This document shows positions 7,852-15,616 of a DNA stretch of 64,000 bases, piece by piece. Each line of letters starts with the position of its first letter. Position 1 is the first letter of the stretch. A program made the translations under genes and the position numbers. The DNA is from Nocardioides astragali (GTDB lineage: Bacteria; Actinomycetota; Actinomycetes; Propionibacteriales; Nocardioidaceae), in NCBI RefSeq assembly GCF_024436375.1, contig NZ_JAFMZM010000001.1:186001-250000 (forward strand), read 5' to 3'. The notes beneath the pieces are model-generated. The model was not told the DNA's origin and did no database searches. It saw only the letters and a list, made by a program, of their open reading frames with translations.

Positions 7852-10115
7852 TGCTCCAACCGCTCCAGAGCGATCCAGAATCCCTCCCCGTCGTTGACGT
7901 GCCCCTGCCAGATCTCGGGGATGAAGCTCACGCCCGGCGACATCGCGTCGAGCTGCTGGGCCAGGACGGCCCAGTCGATCTCGCCGTCGCCGACCTGGAC
8001 GCCCTCACCGTCGACCCCCGTCGCGTCGACCAGGTGGAGGTGCTCGGCGTGCGGAGCGAGGAGGTCCGTCGCCTCGGCGAACGACATGCCGAGGTAGTTG
8101 GCCGAGAGCTTGGAGTGGGACACGTCGAAGCACAGGCGCCGGCCGTGGCGCTCGGCGAACTCGGCGGTGTCGCGAGGGTCGACGAAGAGGTTGCAGTAGA
8201 GCTGTCCGCCCATGTACCACGGATAGGGCGGGAGCGTCTGCGCGCACAGCCGCACCCCGGAGTCGTCGATCCGGGCCAGGCCGGCGGCCACGCGGTCGTA
8301 CATCGCCGCCCGCTCTGCCGGCGGCACGAAGGCGTCGGTGGTGAAGCCGCCGAGACTGGCGATGATGACGGGCCCTTCCGCATCGGCCTTCGCGTCCGCG
8401 CCTCTCGTGAAGTGCTGCTGCATCTCGCGCGTCGTGTCGACGACACGCTGCAGCTCGCGGATTGAGCGCTCCCAGTGGTCGTCGTCCTCGGAGGCGAGGT
8501 TGAGCAGGAAGTCGCCGGCGAAGAGGTCGGGGGAGTGCGTGGTGAAGCCCATCGGCAGGCCGTCGGGGTAGGGCGCGAAGACCTCGGCGACGGGCAGGTC
8601 GAGGTCCTTGTAGGAGAAGTGGAACTCCAGGAAGTCCGGGGTGGTGTCCCGGGTCATCGCCTCGATGTCGTGGTAGCGGACCGCCAGGCCCCACGGGCGG
8701 CGGAACGAGTACGCCCTCCCGCGCGGCGCGGTGTCGCCGAGGTCGGTGGCGTAGAAGAAGTCACCGGCCTCGAGGGTGCGGGTCGTCGTACGCCCGACGA
8801 GCTTGTCGTAGGCGTTGGGCTGCAGCCCGCGGCCGGGGCTCTTGATGTCGATGTCGGCAGCGTTGAGGACCTCGCCGGCCTCGATGCGGCGGGTGGCCAC
8901 CAGCGACTTGGCGAGGTTGACCCGGTTCATCATCTCGCCGGTCGACACCGCTCGCGGGGCAGCCGTGCCGAGGGCCTCCTCGACCTCACGCACGCGCTGC
9001 ACCATCTCCCTGAACTCGCCCGGCAGCAGGCTGACCTTGTGGTCGTTGCCCTCCAGGTCGCGGTCGAGGGTGAAGTGCTTCTCGATGATCCGGGCACCCA
9101 GCGCGACGGCGGCGAGCGCGATGTGGAAGCCGCGCTCGTGGCCGGAGTAGCCGACCGGCGCCTGGGTGAGCTCGGCGAGGCGGGTCAGGTAGGCGAGGTT
9201 GACGTCCTTGAAGGGCGCGGGATAGGTCGACTGGCAGTGCAGGAACGCGTGGGCGACCCCGGTGCCGCGGACCAGGTCGACCGTCTCGCGGATCTCGCCC
9301 TCGGTGGACATGCCGGTCGAGATGACCATCGGCGTCCCACTGGCGGCCATGTGGCGCAGCAGGGCGTGGTTGGTCATGTCGGCGGAGGCGACCTTGAGCG
9401 ACGGCACGCCGTAGTCGACGAGTCGGTCCACGCTGACCGGGTCCCAGGCGGTGCACATCACGTCGATGCCCACGTCGCGGCAGTGGTCGAAGACCTCGAA
9501 GAGCTGGTCGGCCTCGAGGTTGTACTTGGCGAGCAGGTCGAGGGTGTACTGCGGGCCGAGGTCCTCGCCACCGGAGCCCGACGTCCCCTGGCGGTAGAGC
9601 GACTCCATGTCACGCAGCTGGAACTTCACGATGTCGGCGCCGGACACGACGGACAGGTCGACCAGCTGCTTGGCGAGGGACACGTCGCCCTGGTGGTTGA
9701 TGCCGATCTCCGAGATCAGCAGCGTCGGGGCGTCCGGGCCCACGAGGTGGCGGCCGATCCGGAGCTCGTCGGCGCGGTTGATCGCAATCGCCACGAGGTG
9801 GCCGCGCTCGTCGACCAGCGCCACGTGGTCGATGCCCGAGCCGAAGGCGTGGGAGATCTCGGCCGGGCTGCTGCCGATCGGAAGGCTCCGCGGCGACGTG
9901 TTGGCTGCCTCGATGGCCGGCACGTCGACGGTGAGGCTGGCGGCGCTGCTCACCCATCGGCGGAAGTCGCCGTCGGACAGCACGCCGTCGAGGTGGCCGT
10001 GCGAGTCGACGAGGAAGATCACCCGCGACTTGTTGGCGGTGATCTTCTCGAGCGCACGCAGGACCGGGTCGCCCGAGTAGACGACGTAGGGCGTGAGGTC
10101 ACGCTCGATGATCAA
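7842..10115 (-). CDS. CBS - NeuB - SAF - TIM-barrel fusion (nonulosonate synthase)
   Basis: 757 residues against about 340-350 for an ordinary NeuB. Residues 1-125 are a CBS pair (FLVDSHGHLDGVLSDGDFRRW, HVALVDERGHLVAI). Residues 131-390 are NeuB: SEIGINHQG, HCQSTYPAPFKDVNL, VGYSGHERG and EKHFTLDR. Residues 405-465 form the SAF antifreeze-like domain (VATRRIEAGEVL, SPGRGLQP). Residues 475-757 are a xylose-isomerase/AP-endonuclease-like TIM barrel (HLVDATG, VGDGEIDW, IPEIW). NeuB enzymes condense PEP with an N-acyl mannosamine-type sugar or mannose 6-phosphate. The barrel domain's reaction is unknown; epimerase or isomerase activity on the precursor is a guess. It starts with TTG at 10115 behind AAAAGG. 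NeuA lies directly upstream in the operon. Confidence 0.88.
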   Translation of the reverse strand: MIIERDLTPYVVYSGDPVLRALEKITANKSRVIFLVDSHGHLDGVLSDGDFRRWVSSAASLTVDVPAIEAANTSPRSLPIGSSPAEISHAFGSGIDHVALVDERGHLVAIAINRADELRIGRHLVGPDAPTLLISEIGINHQGDVSLAKQLVDLSVVSGADIVKFQLRDMESLYRQGTSGSGGEDLGPQYTLDLLAKYNLEADQLFEVFDHCRDVGIDVMCTAWDPVSVDRLVDYGVPSLKVASADMTNHALLRHMAASGTPMVISTGMSTEGEIRETVDLVRGTGVAHAFLHCQSTYPAPFKDVNLAYLTRLAELTQAPVGYSGHERGFHIALAAVALGARIIEKHFTLDRDLEGNDHKVSLLPGEFREMVQRVREVEEALGTAAPRAVSTGEMMNRVNLAKSLVATRRIEAGEVLNAADIDIKSPGRGLQPNAYDKLVGRTTTRTLEAGDFFYATDLGDTAPRGRAYSFRRPWGLAVRYHDIEAMTRDTTPDFLEFHFSYKDLDLPVAEVFAPYPDGLPMGFTTHSPDLFAGDFLLNLASEDDDHWERSIRELQRVVDTTREMQQHFTRGADAKADAEGPVIIASLGGFTTDAFVPPAERAAMYDRVAAGLARIDDSGVRLCAQTLPPYPWYMGGQLYCNLFVDPRDTAEFAERHGRRLCFDVSHSKLSANYLGMSFAEATDLLAPHAEHLHLVDATGVDGEGVQVGDGEIDWAVLAQQLDAMSPGVSFIPEIWQGHVNDGEGFWIALERLEQWF

Positions 10116-10188
10116 CGGAGGGCCTTTTCGTGGGTGGGCGTACGTGTACCACCGTAACGAGCCGACCCGCTCCGCGTGGCCACCTTTG

Positions 10189-10860
10189 TCAACGAGCGGT
10201 CAGCAGGCGGGCCGCGAGCGCGACGTCGAGCTCGGTGTCGATGTCGATGCCCTCGTCCTCGGCCATGACGAAGAGTCCGATCCTGCCGCCGAGACGGTTG
10301 TCGTGCCGCTCGTAGATCTCGGTGCGCGTGAGGTAGAGCGATCCCGTCTCGCGGTAGCGCCGGGCCTGCTCGGTCAGGTCCTGCCGTCGCGGCCGCGCGC
10401 TGACGTCGTACGCCGCGGTCGGGGGGGTGCCGGCCTGCCAGATGAACGGGGGTTGCTCGACGACGCCGACCATCGAGTCGACGCCGGTCTCCGCGAACTC
10501 GGCGAGGGCTCGGGCCAGGGTGTCGTCGTGTCGGACCGGCGAGGTGGCCTGGAGAAGCATCACGGAGTCGGGTCGACCTCGCTCGACGGTGACCTGCTCG
10601 ATCGCGTGGCGAACTACGGGTTCGGTGGGCGTCGTGTCCTGCGCCAGCGCCTCGGGTCGCAACCACGGGACACGGGCCCCGGCGGCCAGCGCGACCTCGG
10701 CGATCTCCTCGTCGTCGGTCGACACCAGCACATCGAGGTCCGGCACCGCGAGCGCTTGCTCGATCGTCCACACGATGAGGGGCTTGCCGCCGACGTCGAG
10801 GAGGTTCTTGCGCGGCACGCCCTTGCTGCCGCCGCGGGCGGGGATCACGCAGAGGGTCAC
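10189..10860 (-). CDS. neuA: CMP-acylneuraminate (nonulosonate) cytidylyltransferase
   Basis: 223 residues, the usual length for NeuA/LegF/KdsB-like CMP-sugar synthetases. IPARGGSKGVPRKN is the CTP-binding P-loop; LLQATSPVR, SARPRRQD and ETGSLYLT are the expected sugar and metal motifs; the closing EDEGIDIDTELD is typical. It activates a 9-carbon sugar acid made by the neighbouring NeuB fusion as a CMP donor. The GTG at 10860 overlaps the preceding stop (GTGA). Which acid is activated (sialic, legionaminic, Kdn) cannot be told from sequence. Confidence 0.9.
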   Translation of the reverse strand: MTLCVIPARGGSKGVPRKNLLDVGGKPLIVWTIEQALAVPDLDVLVSTDDEEIAEVALAAGARVPWLRPEALAQDTTPTEPVVRHAIEQVTVERGRPDSVMLLQATSPVRHDDTLARALAEFAETGVDSMVGVVEQPPFIWQAGTPPTAAYDVSARPRRQDLTEQARRYRETGSLYLTRTEIYERHDNRLGGRIGLFVMAEDEGIDIDTELDVALAARLLTAR

Positions 10861-11891
10861 GCTGCCGCCTCCAGCAGGATCCGGGCGATCTGTTGTGCAG
10901 GCTCGACGCCAGGACGTGGGGGGGCCTGAGTTGGCACCCCTCCGAATCGGCTCATGCCGTAACGCTCCCAGAACTCACCCAGCCAGGCAGGCGGACGGGG
11001 GAAGTCGACCCAGGCATCGACCCCGCGAGACGCCATCTCGAGGATGCCGGTCGAGAAGACGCTCACGACGGGTCGGTCCCAGGTGGCCAGGGGAGCGCCT
11101 GAGGTGTCGAAGCGGATGCCCGCCCGACGGAGCCCGGCGTGGGCAACGAGGGAGAGCTTGTCCTTCTCGGACGGATGCGGCCGGTAGGTGGCGTCGTGTG
11201 CGCGGCAGAACCGGATGGCGGCCTCGACCAGCCGTGCGCGCGAGATCTCCGCCGCATGCCCTTGTCCGAGGTAGGTGATCGGTTCGGTGTCAGCGCCGGG
11301 TCGAGCGACGTCAAGAGCGGCCTCGCTCGCGGCCCAGAGAAGCTGGCTCCCCACCTCCAGGTGGTGGACGTCTGATCGGCCAGATCGCCAGAACTCGCCG
11401 TCAGCCTCGCTCCAGGCCAGAAGGGTCGAGTCCCGTGGCAGTGGCGGCGCGTGCGGGGTCAACGCCCCGTGCTGGGAGACGAACGTGTCCGCCCCCGCCT
11501 TGCGCGCCCAGCTCCACGCCACTGTCCCAATGCCGGTGTACTCCCCGCAGCCGAGGAGCGTTCTCGCCGATCGCAGGTGCGTTCCGAGGTCGCCGACTCG
11601 AACGACCTGCGCGGTGCCTGGCACGTCCAGCCGCACGCCAGGGCCGAGCACGGTGATGACCCGCGCGGGTGGGATCCACTGCACTGGCGCCAGCACGGCG
11701 TTGACCATGCTGGCGTGCGCGGCGTCGACCAGGACCACGATGTCGGCGTCAGGACTGCCGTGGACGACCGTGGCGGGTGGCTCGCCCGCGTTCCGATTCC
11801 CGACCAGCCGGAGTTTCACGCGTCGAGTGAGGTGGCGCCGTTGCTGCCACCGGTGCCACTGGTCGAGGTCGCTTGCGATCCTCAGCCCCAT
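10857..11891 (-). CDS. Putative GT-B glycosyltransferase with an HP motif
   Basis: 344 residues, not matched to a named family with certainty. Visible: DTFVSQHGALTPHAPPLP in the middle, then ATYRPHPSEKDKLS, an HP dipeptide like that shared by bacterial sialyl- and polysialyltransferases and some capsule polymerases, and VVSVFSTGILEMASRGVDAW, a donor-site-like Ser/Thr-Gly stretch. Next to NeuA and NeuB, transfer of the CMP-activated acid is the most sensible job, but that is inference. The ATG at 11891 overlaps the upstream gene by 10 bp and is coupled downstream by GTGA. Confidence 0.55.
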   Translation of the reverse strand: MGLRIASDLDQWHRWQQRRHLTRRVKLRLVGNRNAGEPPATVVHGSPDADIVVLVDAAHASMVNAVLAPVQWIPPARVITVLGPGVRLDVPGTAQVVRVGDLGTHLRSARTLLGCGEYTGIGTVAWSWARKAGADTFVSQHGALTPHAPPLPRDSTLLAWSEADGEFWRSGRSDVHHLEVGSQLLWAASEAALDVARPGADTEPITYLGQGHAAEISRARLVEAAIRFCRAHDATYRPHPSEKDKLSLVAHAGLRRAGIRFDTSGAPLATWDRPVVSVFSTGILEMASRGVDAWVDFPRPPAWLGEFWERYGMSRFGGVPTQAPPRPGVEPAQQIARILLEAAA

Positions 11892-12892
11892 GCGGCCTCC
11901 AGAACTGGGACCCGGTGGTCGAACGTGTGCTCGGCGAGGGTGCGCCTCTGACCCCTCTCGGCGATCTGGGTGGCCCAGGCACGGTCCGCGCACGCGCGCC
12001 GGCTCAACTCCACCAGTTCCTCATCGGAGGCGAACACTAGGACTTCTTCCCCCGGAGCGTAGATCTGGTCGACGTCTGGTCGGTCGATCAGCTGGAGGCC
12101 ACCGGAGCCGGGGATCTCGTAGGTGCGCATGGTGAACCCGTCCTGATCGGTGTGCGAGTTGAGCGCTGCCACGGCGCCGGCCGTGATGCCGTACGCGGTC
12201 CCACGCGGGACATCGCGAGCACTCGGCACCTGGGGGCTGCGGAGTCGCCAGGTCCGAAGTCGATCGATCGGATGCGAGGACCAGTCGCGGCCGTAGGCAC
12301 GCACCGGGACTCCCGCGCGATGAAGTGTGGTCAGGATCCGCTCACGGTCGGCGTATCGCGCGCCGACGAAGACCAACTCGTTCGAGCGGATCGGCGTGAA
12401 CGTGACGGTGTGGTCGAACGCGTCGAGCACGTGCGCCGCCCGCAACCTACGCCGACTCAACTCGGCCACGTCGTGGGGCGAGTAGGAGACGATGGACGGA
12501 CGAGAGATCAGGATCTCGTCGTCGAACTCCATCCTGGACAGCTCGTCATAAAGCCAGAGCAGCTGGTGGGCGCCGGAGGCGTCGACGGCTTCCCAGTAGT
12601 GGGTGCCGAGGACGTCGCCCTTCACGGTGACGATGACATCCGGTCGGCTGGCGCGCACGGCGGCAACGGCCCGAGCGGTCAGCGTACGCATCCGAGCCTG
12701 CTCGCCCAACGTGGAGCCGAGCCGGCTGGGCAACTCGTGCAACACCTTGCTTCGCAGCTTGTCGCCCGTGGTCGCGTTGAGGTCGTAGGGATGGACGCTC
12801 ACCTCGTGTCCGACCCGCCTGAGGGCGCCGGCTATGGAGTCGCCGTACCCGTGGAAGGCAGGGGCGACGAGCAGGATTCGGCGTGCGGTCAC
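11882..12892 (-). CDS. CgeB-like glycosyltransferase
   Basis: 336 residues. It begins ARRILLVAPAFHGYGDSIA; then LLWLYDELSRMEFDDEI, VSYSPHDVAEL and SNELVFVGARYADRERIL, the pattern of the CgeB / Glyco_trans_1_2 family. Near the end FTMRTYEIPGSGGLQLID matches the family's donor-domain motif. GTG start at 12892 in a GTGA overlap. A cytoplasmic transferase of the surface polymer is likely; sugar unknown. Confidence 0.8.
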   Translation of the reverse strand: MTARRILLVAPAFHGYGDSIAGALRRVGHEVSVHPYDLNATTGDKLRSKVLHELPSRLGSTLGEQARMRTLTARAVAAVRASRPDVIVTVKGDVLGTHYWEAVDASGAHQLLWLYDELSRMEFDDEILISRPSIVSYSPHDVAELSRRRLRAAHVLDAFDHTVTFTPIRSNELVFVGARYADRERILTTLHRAGVPVRAYGRDWSSHPIDRLRTWRLRSPQVPSARDVPRGTAYGITAGAVAALNSHTDQDGFTMRTYEIPGSGGLQLIDRPDVDQIYAPGEEVLVFASDEELVELSRRACADRAWATQIAERGQRRTLAEHTFDHRVPVLEAAWG

Positions 12893-13818
12893 AGGTGCGT
12901 CCGCACGCGGCCGGGGTAGCGCCGTCCGGCGTCGGCGGCCGACTGGATCGCCAACGCCACCAGCTTCTCTGCAGGCCGCGCCGGCAGCACGCCGATGGTG
13001 CGGTCGAGCATGCGGCCAGCGATGCCGACGGTGCGTTCGGTCGCGAGCGCTGAACCCAGGCGGACGAGCGCGTTCCAGGCACTGCAATCGAGTCGGCTAA
13101 AGGTCTGTGCGTCGGGGCCGTGCTTGGAGACGAACTTGCGGTAGGCCTCTCCGGAGTGGAACGCGCGCTGCACGCGCTCGGTCGTGCTCGTCACCGGCCC
13201 GTGGTGCAGCGTCGTGAAGTCCGGCGCTACCAGGATCTCCCGGCCCAGACGGTGCAAGCGGTAACCCCACTCGACGTCCTCCCACCCATAGGCGCGGAAG
13301 TCCTCGTCGTAGCCCCCGACGGCAAGGAAATCGTCACGGGTCGTCGAGACGTTGCCCGACCACCACTGCCAGGTGCGCTCGGGCGGCGTTGCGAATGCCT
13401 GGGCGCGGATGGACTCGTCTGCGCGGATGCCGTACGTGCGCGCGTAGGGCGTGTCGGGGAAGACGTCGCGGCACATGCCGATCACACCCCTTGGCGCCTG
13501 CTCGTGCAGACGGACGTGGTGGGCGACGAAGTCAGGCTCGAGCTCCAGGTCGTCGTCAGCGCGGATCAGCACCTCACCGCGCGCGTCGAAGAAGCCGGCG
13601 TTGAGTGCCGCGGCGCGCCCCCTGTTCTCGGGGAAGACGATCGATCGGACTGGCAGCTCATCGCCAAAGCGCCGGACAACGGACGCCGAGTCGTCAACGT
13701 CTCCGTCGAGCACGACGATCATCTCGACGTCCTGATGCTCTTGTTGGCCCAAGGACGTCAACAGAACTGGGAGGCGAGCGGCACCACCGCGCGAGGGGAC
13801 GACGATCGTGGCGCTCAT
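12889..13818 (-). CDS. GT2-family glycosyltransferase
   Basis: 309 residues with a GT-A fold: VVPSRGGAARLPVLLTSL, MIVVLDGD, ENRGRAAALNAG, then the metal-binding RADDDLELEPDF. GYDEDFRAYGWEDVEWGYRL is the ED acid/base-type motif of the family. The ATG at 13818 is chosen because MSATIVVP is the normal family N-terminus; it leaves 49 bp after the methyltransferase gene. Confidence 0.88.
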   Translation of the reverse strand: MSATIVVPSRGGAARLPVLLTSLGQQEHQDVEMIVVLDGDVDDSASVVRRFGDELPVRSIVFPENRGRAAALNAGFFDARGEVLIRADDDLELEPDFVAHHVRLHEQAPRGVIGMCRDVFPDTPYARTYGIRADESIRAQAFATPPERTWQWWSGNVSTTRDDFLAVGGYDEDFRAYGWEDVEWGYRLHRLGREILVAPDFTTLHHGPVTSTTERVQRAFHSGEAYRKFVSKHGPDAQTFSRLDCSAWNALVRLGSALATERTVGIAGRMLDRTIGVLPARPAEKLVALAIQSAADAGRRYPGRVRTHL

Positions 13819-13867
13819 CGATGTGAACGGTACCGCGAGAAAGGCGTACGGCGCACGGTCTGGACGG

Positions 13868-14551
13868 TCATCGCTGGCTTCCGACGTCGAGGGACGTCGC
13901 GACCACGACGTACTGCACCCACTGAGCCGAGCCCAGCGCATGCCGGAGCTTGCGCCGGTGTCCCGCGAACAGGCGTGGATATTCCATCGTGATGTTGTTG
14001 ATCCCGTTCGCCGAGACCACTCGGAATCCTGTGCTCTGAAACATCTCGATCATGCTCCGGCGAGTGAAGAACCGCAGGTGGGTTCGATCCAAGATCCCCG
14101 TCTGGGTATAGGAGAACCTACCTCGGGCTAGGCCCCAGACCACGGGGGCGTACTGGACGTTGGGGATGCTTGCCAGCACATGTCCGTCCGGAGCGAGAAA
14201 ACGATGCGTGCTGCGAAGCACGGTCCATGGATCAACGAGGTGTTCCAGGACGTCGTTGAAGCAGATGAGGTCGAATGTCACATCACGTTCCTCCAAGACG
14301 TGTGGGAAGTAGCCCGTTAGTACCTCATCGAACTCGGAGTCCCGCGCGGCCAGCTCGGCTGCCTCGCGGTTGGCCTCGATGCCGACGATGCGGGCTCTTG
14401 GGCCCAACGCCTGCCTCAGCGACAGGTCGAATCCGCCACGGGCACACCCCACATCGAGGGCAGACGTGGCGTGCTTCGGGATGTGTGGGGCCACGTCCTG
14501 ACGCGGATTGCGCTCGTAGACGTCTTGTTGCGGTGGCTGACTCTCGCTCAC
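13868..14551 (-). CDS. Class I SAM-dependent methyltransferase
   Basis: 227 residues of the Methyltransf_23 type. ALDVGCARGGFDLSL is motif I, GIEANREAAELA the acidic ribose-binding loop, DLICFNDVLEHLVDP motif IV, and FLAPDGHVLASIPN motif V. Likely to decorate a sugar or lipid-linked intermediate. GTG start at 14551 with GAAAGGA upstream. First gene of the minus-strand operon that runs to 2095; divergent from the GT2 gene at 14653. Confidence 0.85.
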   Translation of the reverse strand: MSESQPPQQDVYERNPRQDVAPHIPKHATSALDVGCARGGFDLSLRQALGPRARIVGIEANREAAELAARDSEFDEVLTGYFPHVLEERDVTFDLICFNDVLEHLVDPWTVLRSTHRFLAPDGHVLASIPNVQYAPVVWGLARGRFSYTQTGILDRTHLRFFTRRSMIEMFQSTGFRVVSANGINNITMEYPRLFAGHRRKLRHALGSAQWVQYVVVATSLDVGSQR

Positions 14552-14652
14552 GAGGCATCCTTTCTCCGTATCGTCGTCTTGGCAACGAGCAGGCGCTCAT
14601 GCGGCGACGTCTGAATGGATAGCCGTTGGCTCACCCGGAGGGAGACATGTAG

Positions 14653-15564
14653 GTGGACGCGGCGATGCGCTCCGTCGTCATCCCTCATCACGGAGACCCC
14701 AAGACGACGTCCGAGCTGGTCGCGATGCTGCGAGCCGCAGCGCCGCATGCCGACTCACCTGAGGTGATCGTCGTCGACGACGGATCGCCCGAGCCTCTGG
14801 GATCCTTGCCGGGCGCTCGAGTGCTTCGGCTGGACCAGAACAAGGGATTCGCGCATGCGGTGAACGTGGGTGTCCGTGCCTCGAGGGGCGACGTGATTCT
14901 CGTGCTCAACAGCGATCTGCGGCCCAGACCGGGTTTCGTCGAAGATCTGGTGCGCGAGGCGCAAGCAGAGTTCCCCGCGTTGACTTCCCCGACGGTGACG
15001 GAGGGGGGAGTGGTCATGGAGAACTCGACGGTGTTTCCGACCGTGTGGTCGGTGGTGGCGTCTCGATCGGCCCTTCCGGCGATGCGGGATCGGGTTCGCG
15101 TCGCCGAGGCACAGCCACGAACGAAGATGGGCAACCGGGAAGTGGCTTGGGTCTCAGGTGCAGCTCTCTGCTTTCAGCGCGGCGTGTTCGAACGAGTCGG
15201 CGGCTTCGACGAGGACTTCTTCATGTACATGGAAGACGTGGACCTGCAGTTCCGGCTCCGTTCGATGGGGATCAAGCGCGTCCTGCTGGAGAGTGTCTCG
15301 GTGGAGCATCTGGGTGCTGCGTCGAGCACCGAGGAGGACAGGCGCGGGTGGATGGTGGACAGCACGTTCGTCTACTTCAGGAAGCGCGGCCGGCTGCATG
15401 TGCTTGCCGCAGCCTGGATCGGCATGATCAGCACCAACGTCGCCTACGACGTCGCGCGTCGCTTGACAGGAAGACGCGTCTCCATCTGGGGCAACGCAGT
15501 TCAGCAGTGGCGCCTGATGCGGTCAGGCTTGGCCGCTGGCAGGCGGGCCACTCGGGCACGGTAG
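14653..15564 (+). CDS. GT2-family glycosyltransferase (rhamnosyltransferase-like)
   Basis: 303 residues. SVVIPHHGD, VIVVDDGSPE, NKGFAHAVNVG and LVLNSDLRPRP are the GT-A nucleotide and DxD-type motifs; GGFDEDFFMYMEDVDLQFRL is the acceptor-side motif of WcaE/rhamnosyltransferase-like proteins. The GTG at 14653 lies 7 bases after GGAGGGAGA; an in-frame ATG at 14665 is possible. Clear paralogue of the gene at 22875. Stands alone on the plus strand between two minus-strand operons. Confidence 0.87.
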   Translation: MDAAMRSVVIPHHGDPKTTSELVAMLRAAAPHADSPEVIVVDDGSPEPLGSLPGARVLRLDQNKGFAHAVNVGVRASRGDVILVLNSDLRPRPGFVEDLVREAQAEFPALTSPTVTEGGVVMENSTVFPTVWSVVASRSALPAMRDRVRVAEAQPRTKMGNREVAWVSGAALCFQRGVFERVGGFDEDFFMYMEDVDLQFRLRSMGIKRVLLESVSVEHLGAASSTEEDRRGWMVDSTFVYFRKRGRLHVLAAAWIGMISTNVAYDVARRLTGRRVSIWGNAVQQWRLMRSGLAAGRRATRAR

Positions 15565-15616
15565 GGATGACCGGTCGCGACTACACCTGCGCGCGTCGCC
15601 TCCCTAGGGGGTGTTG

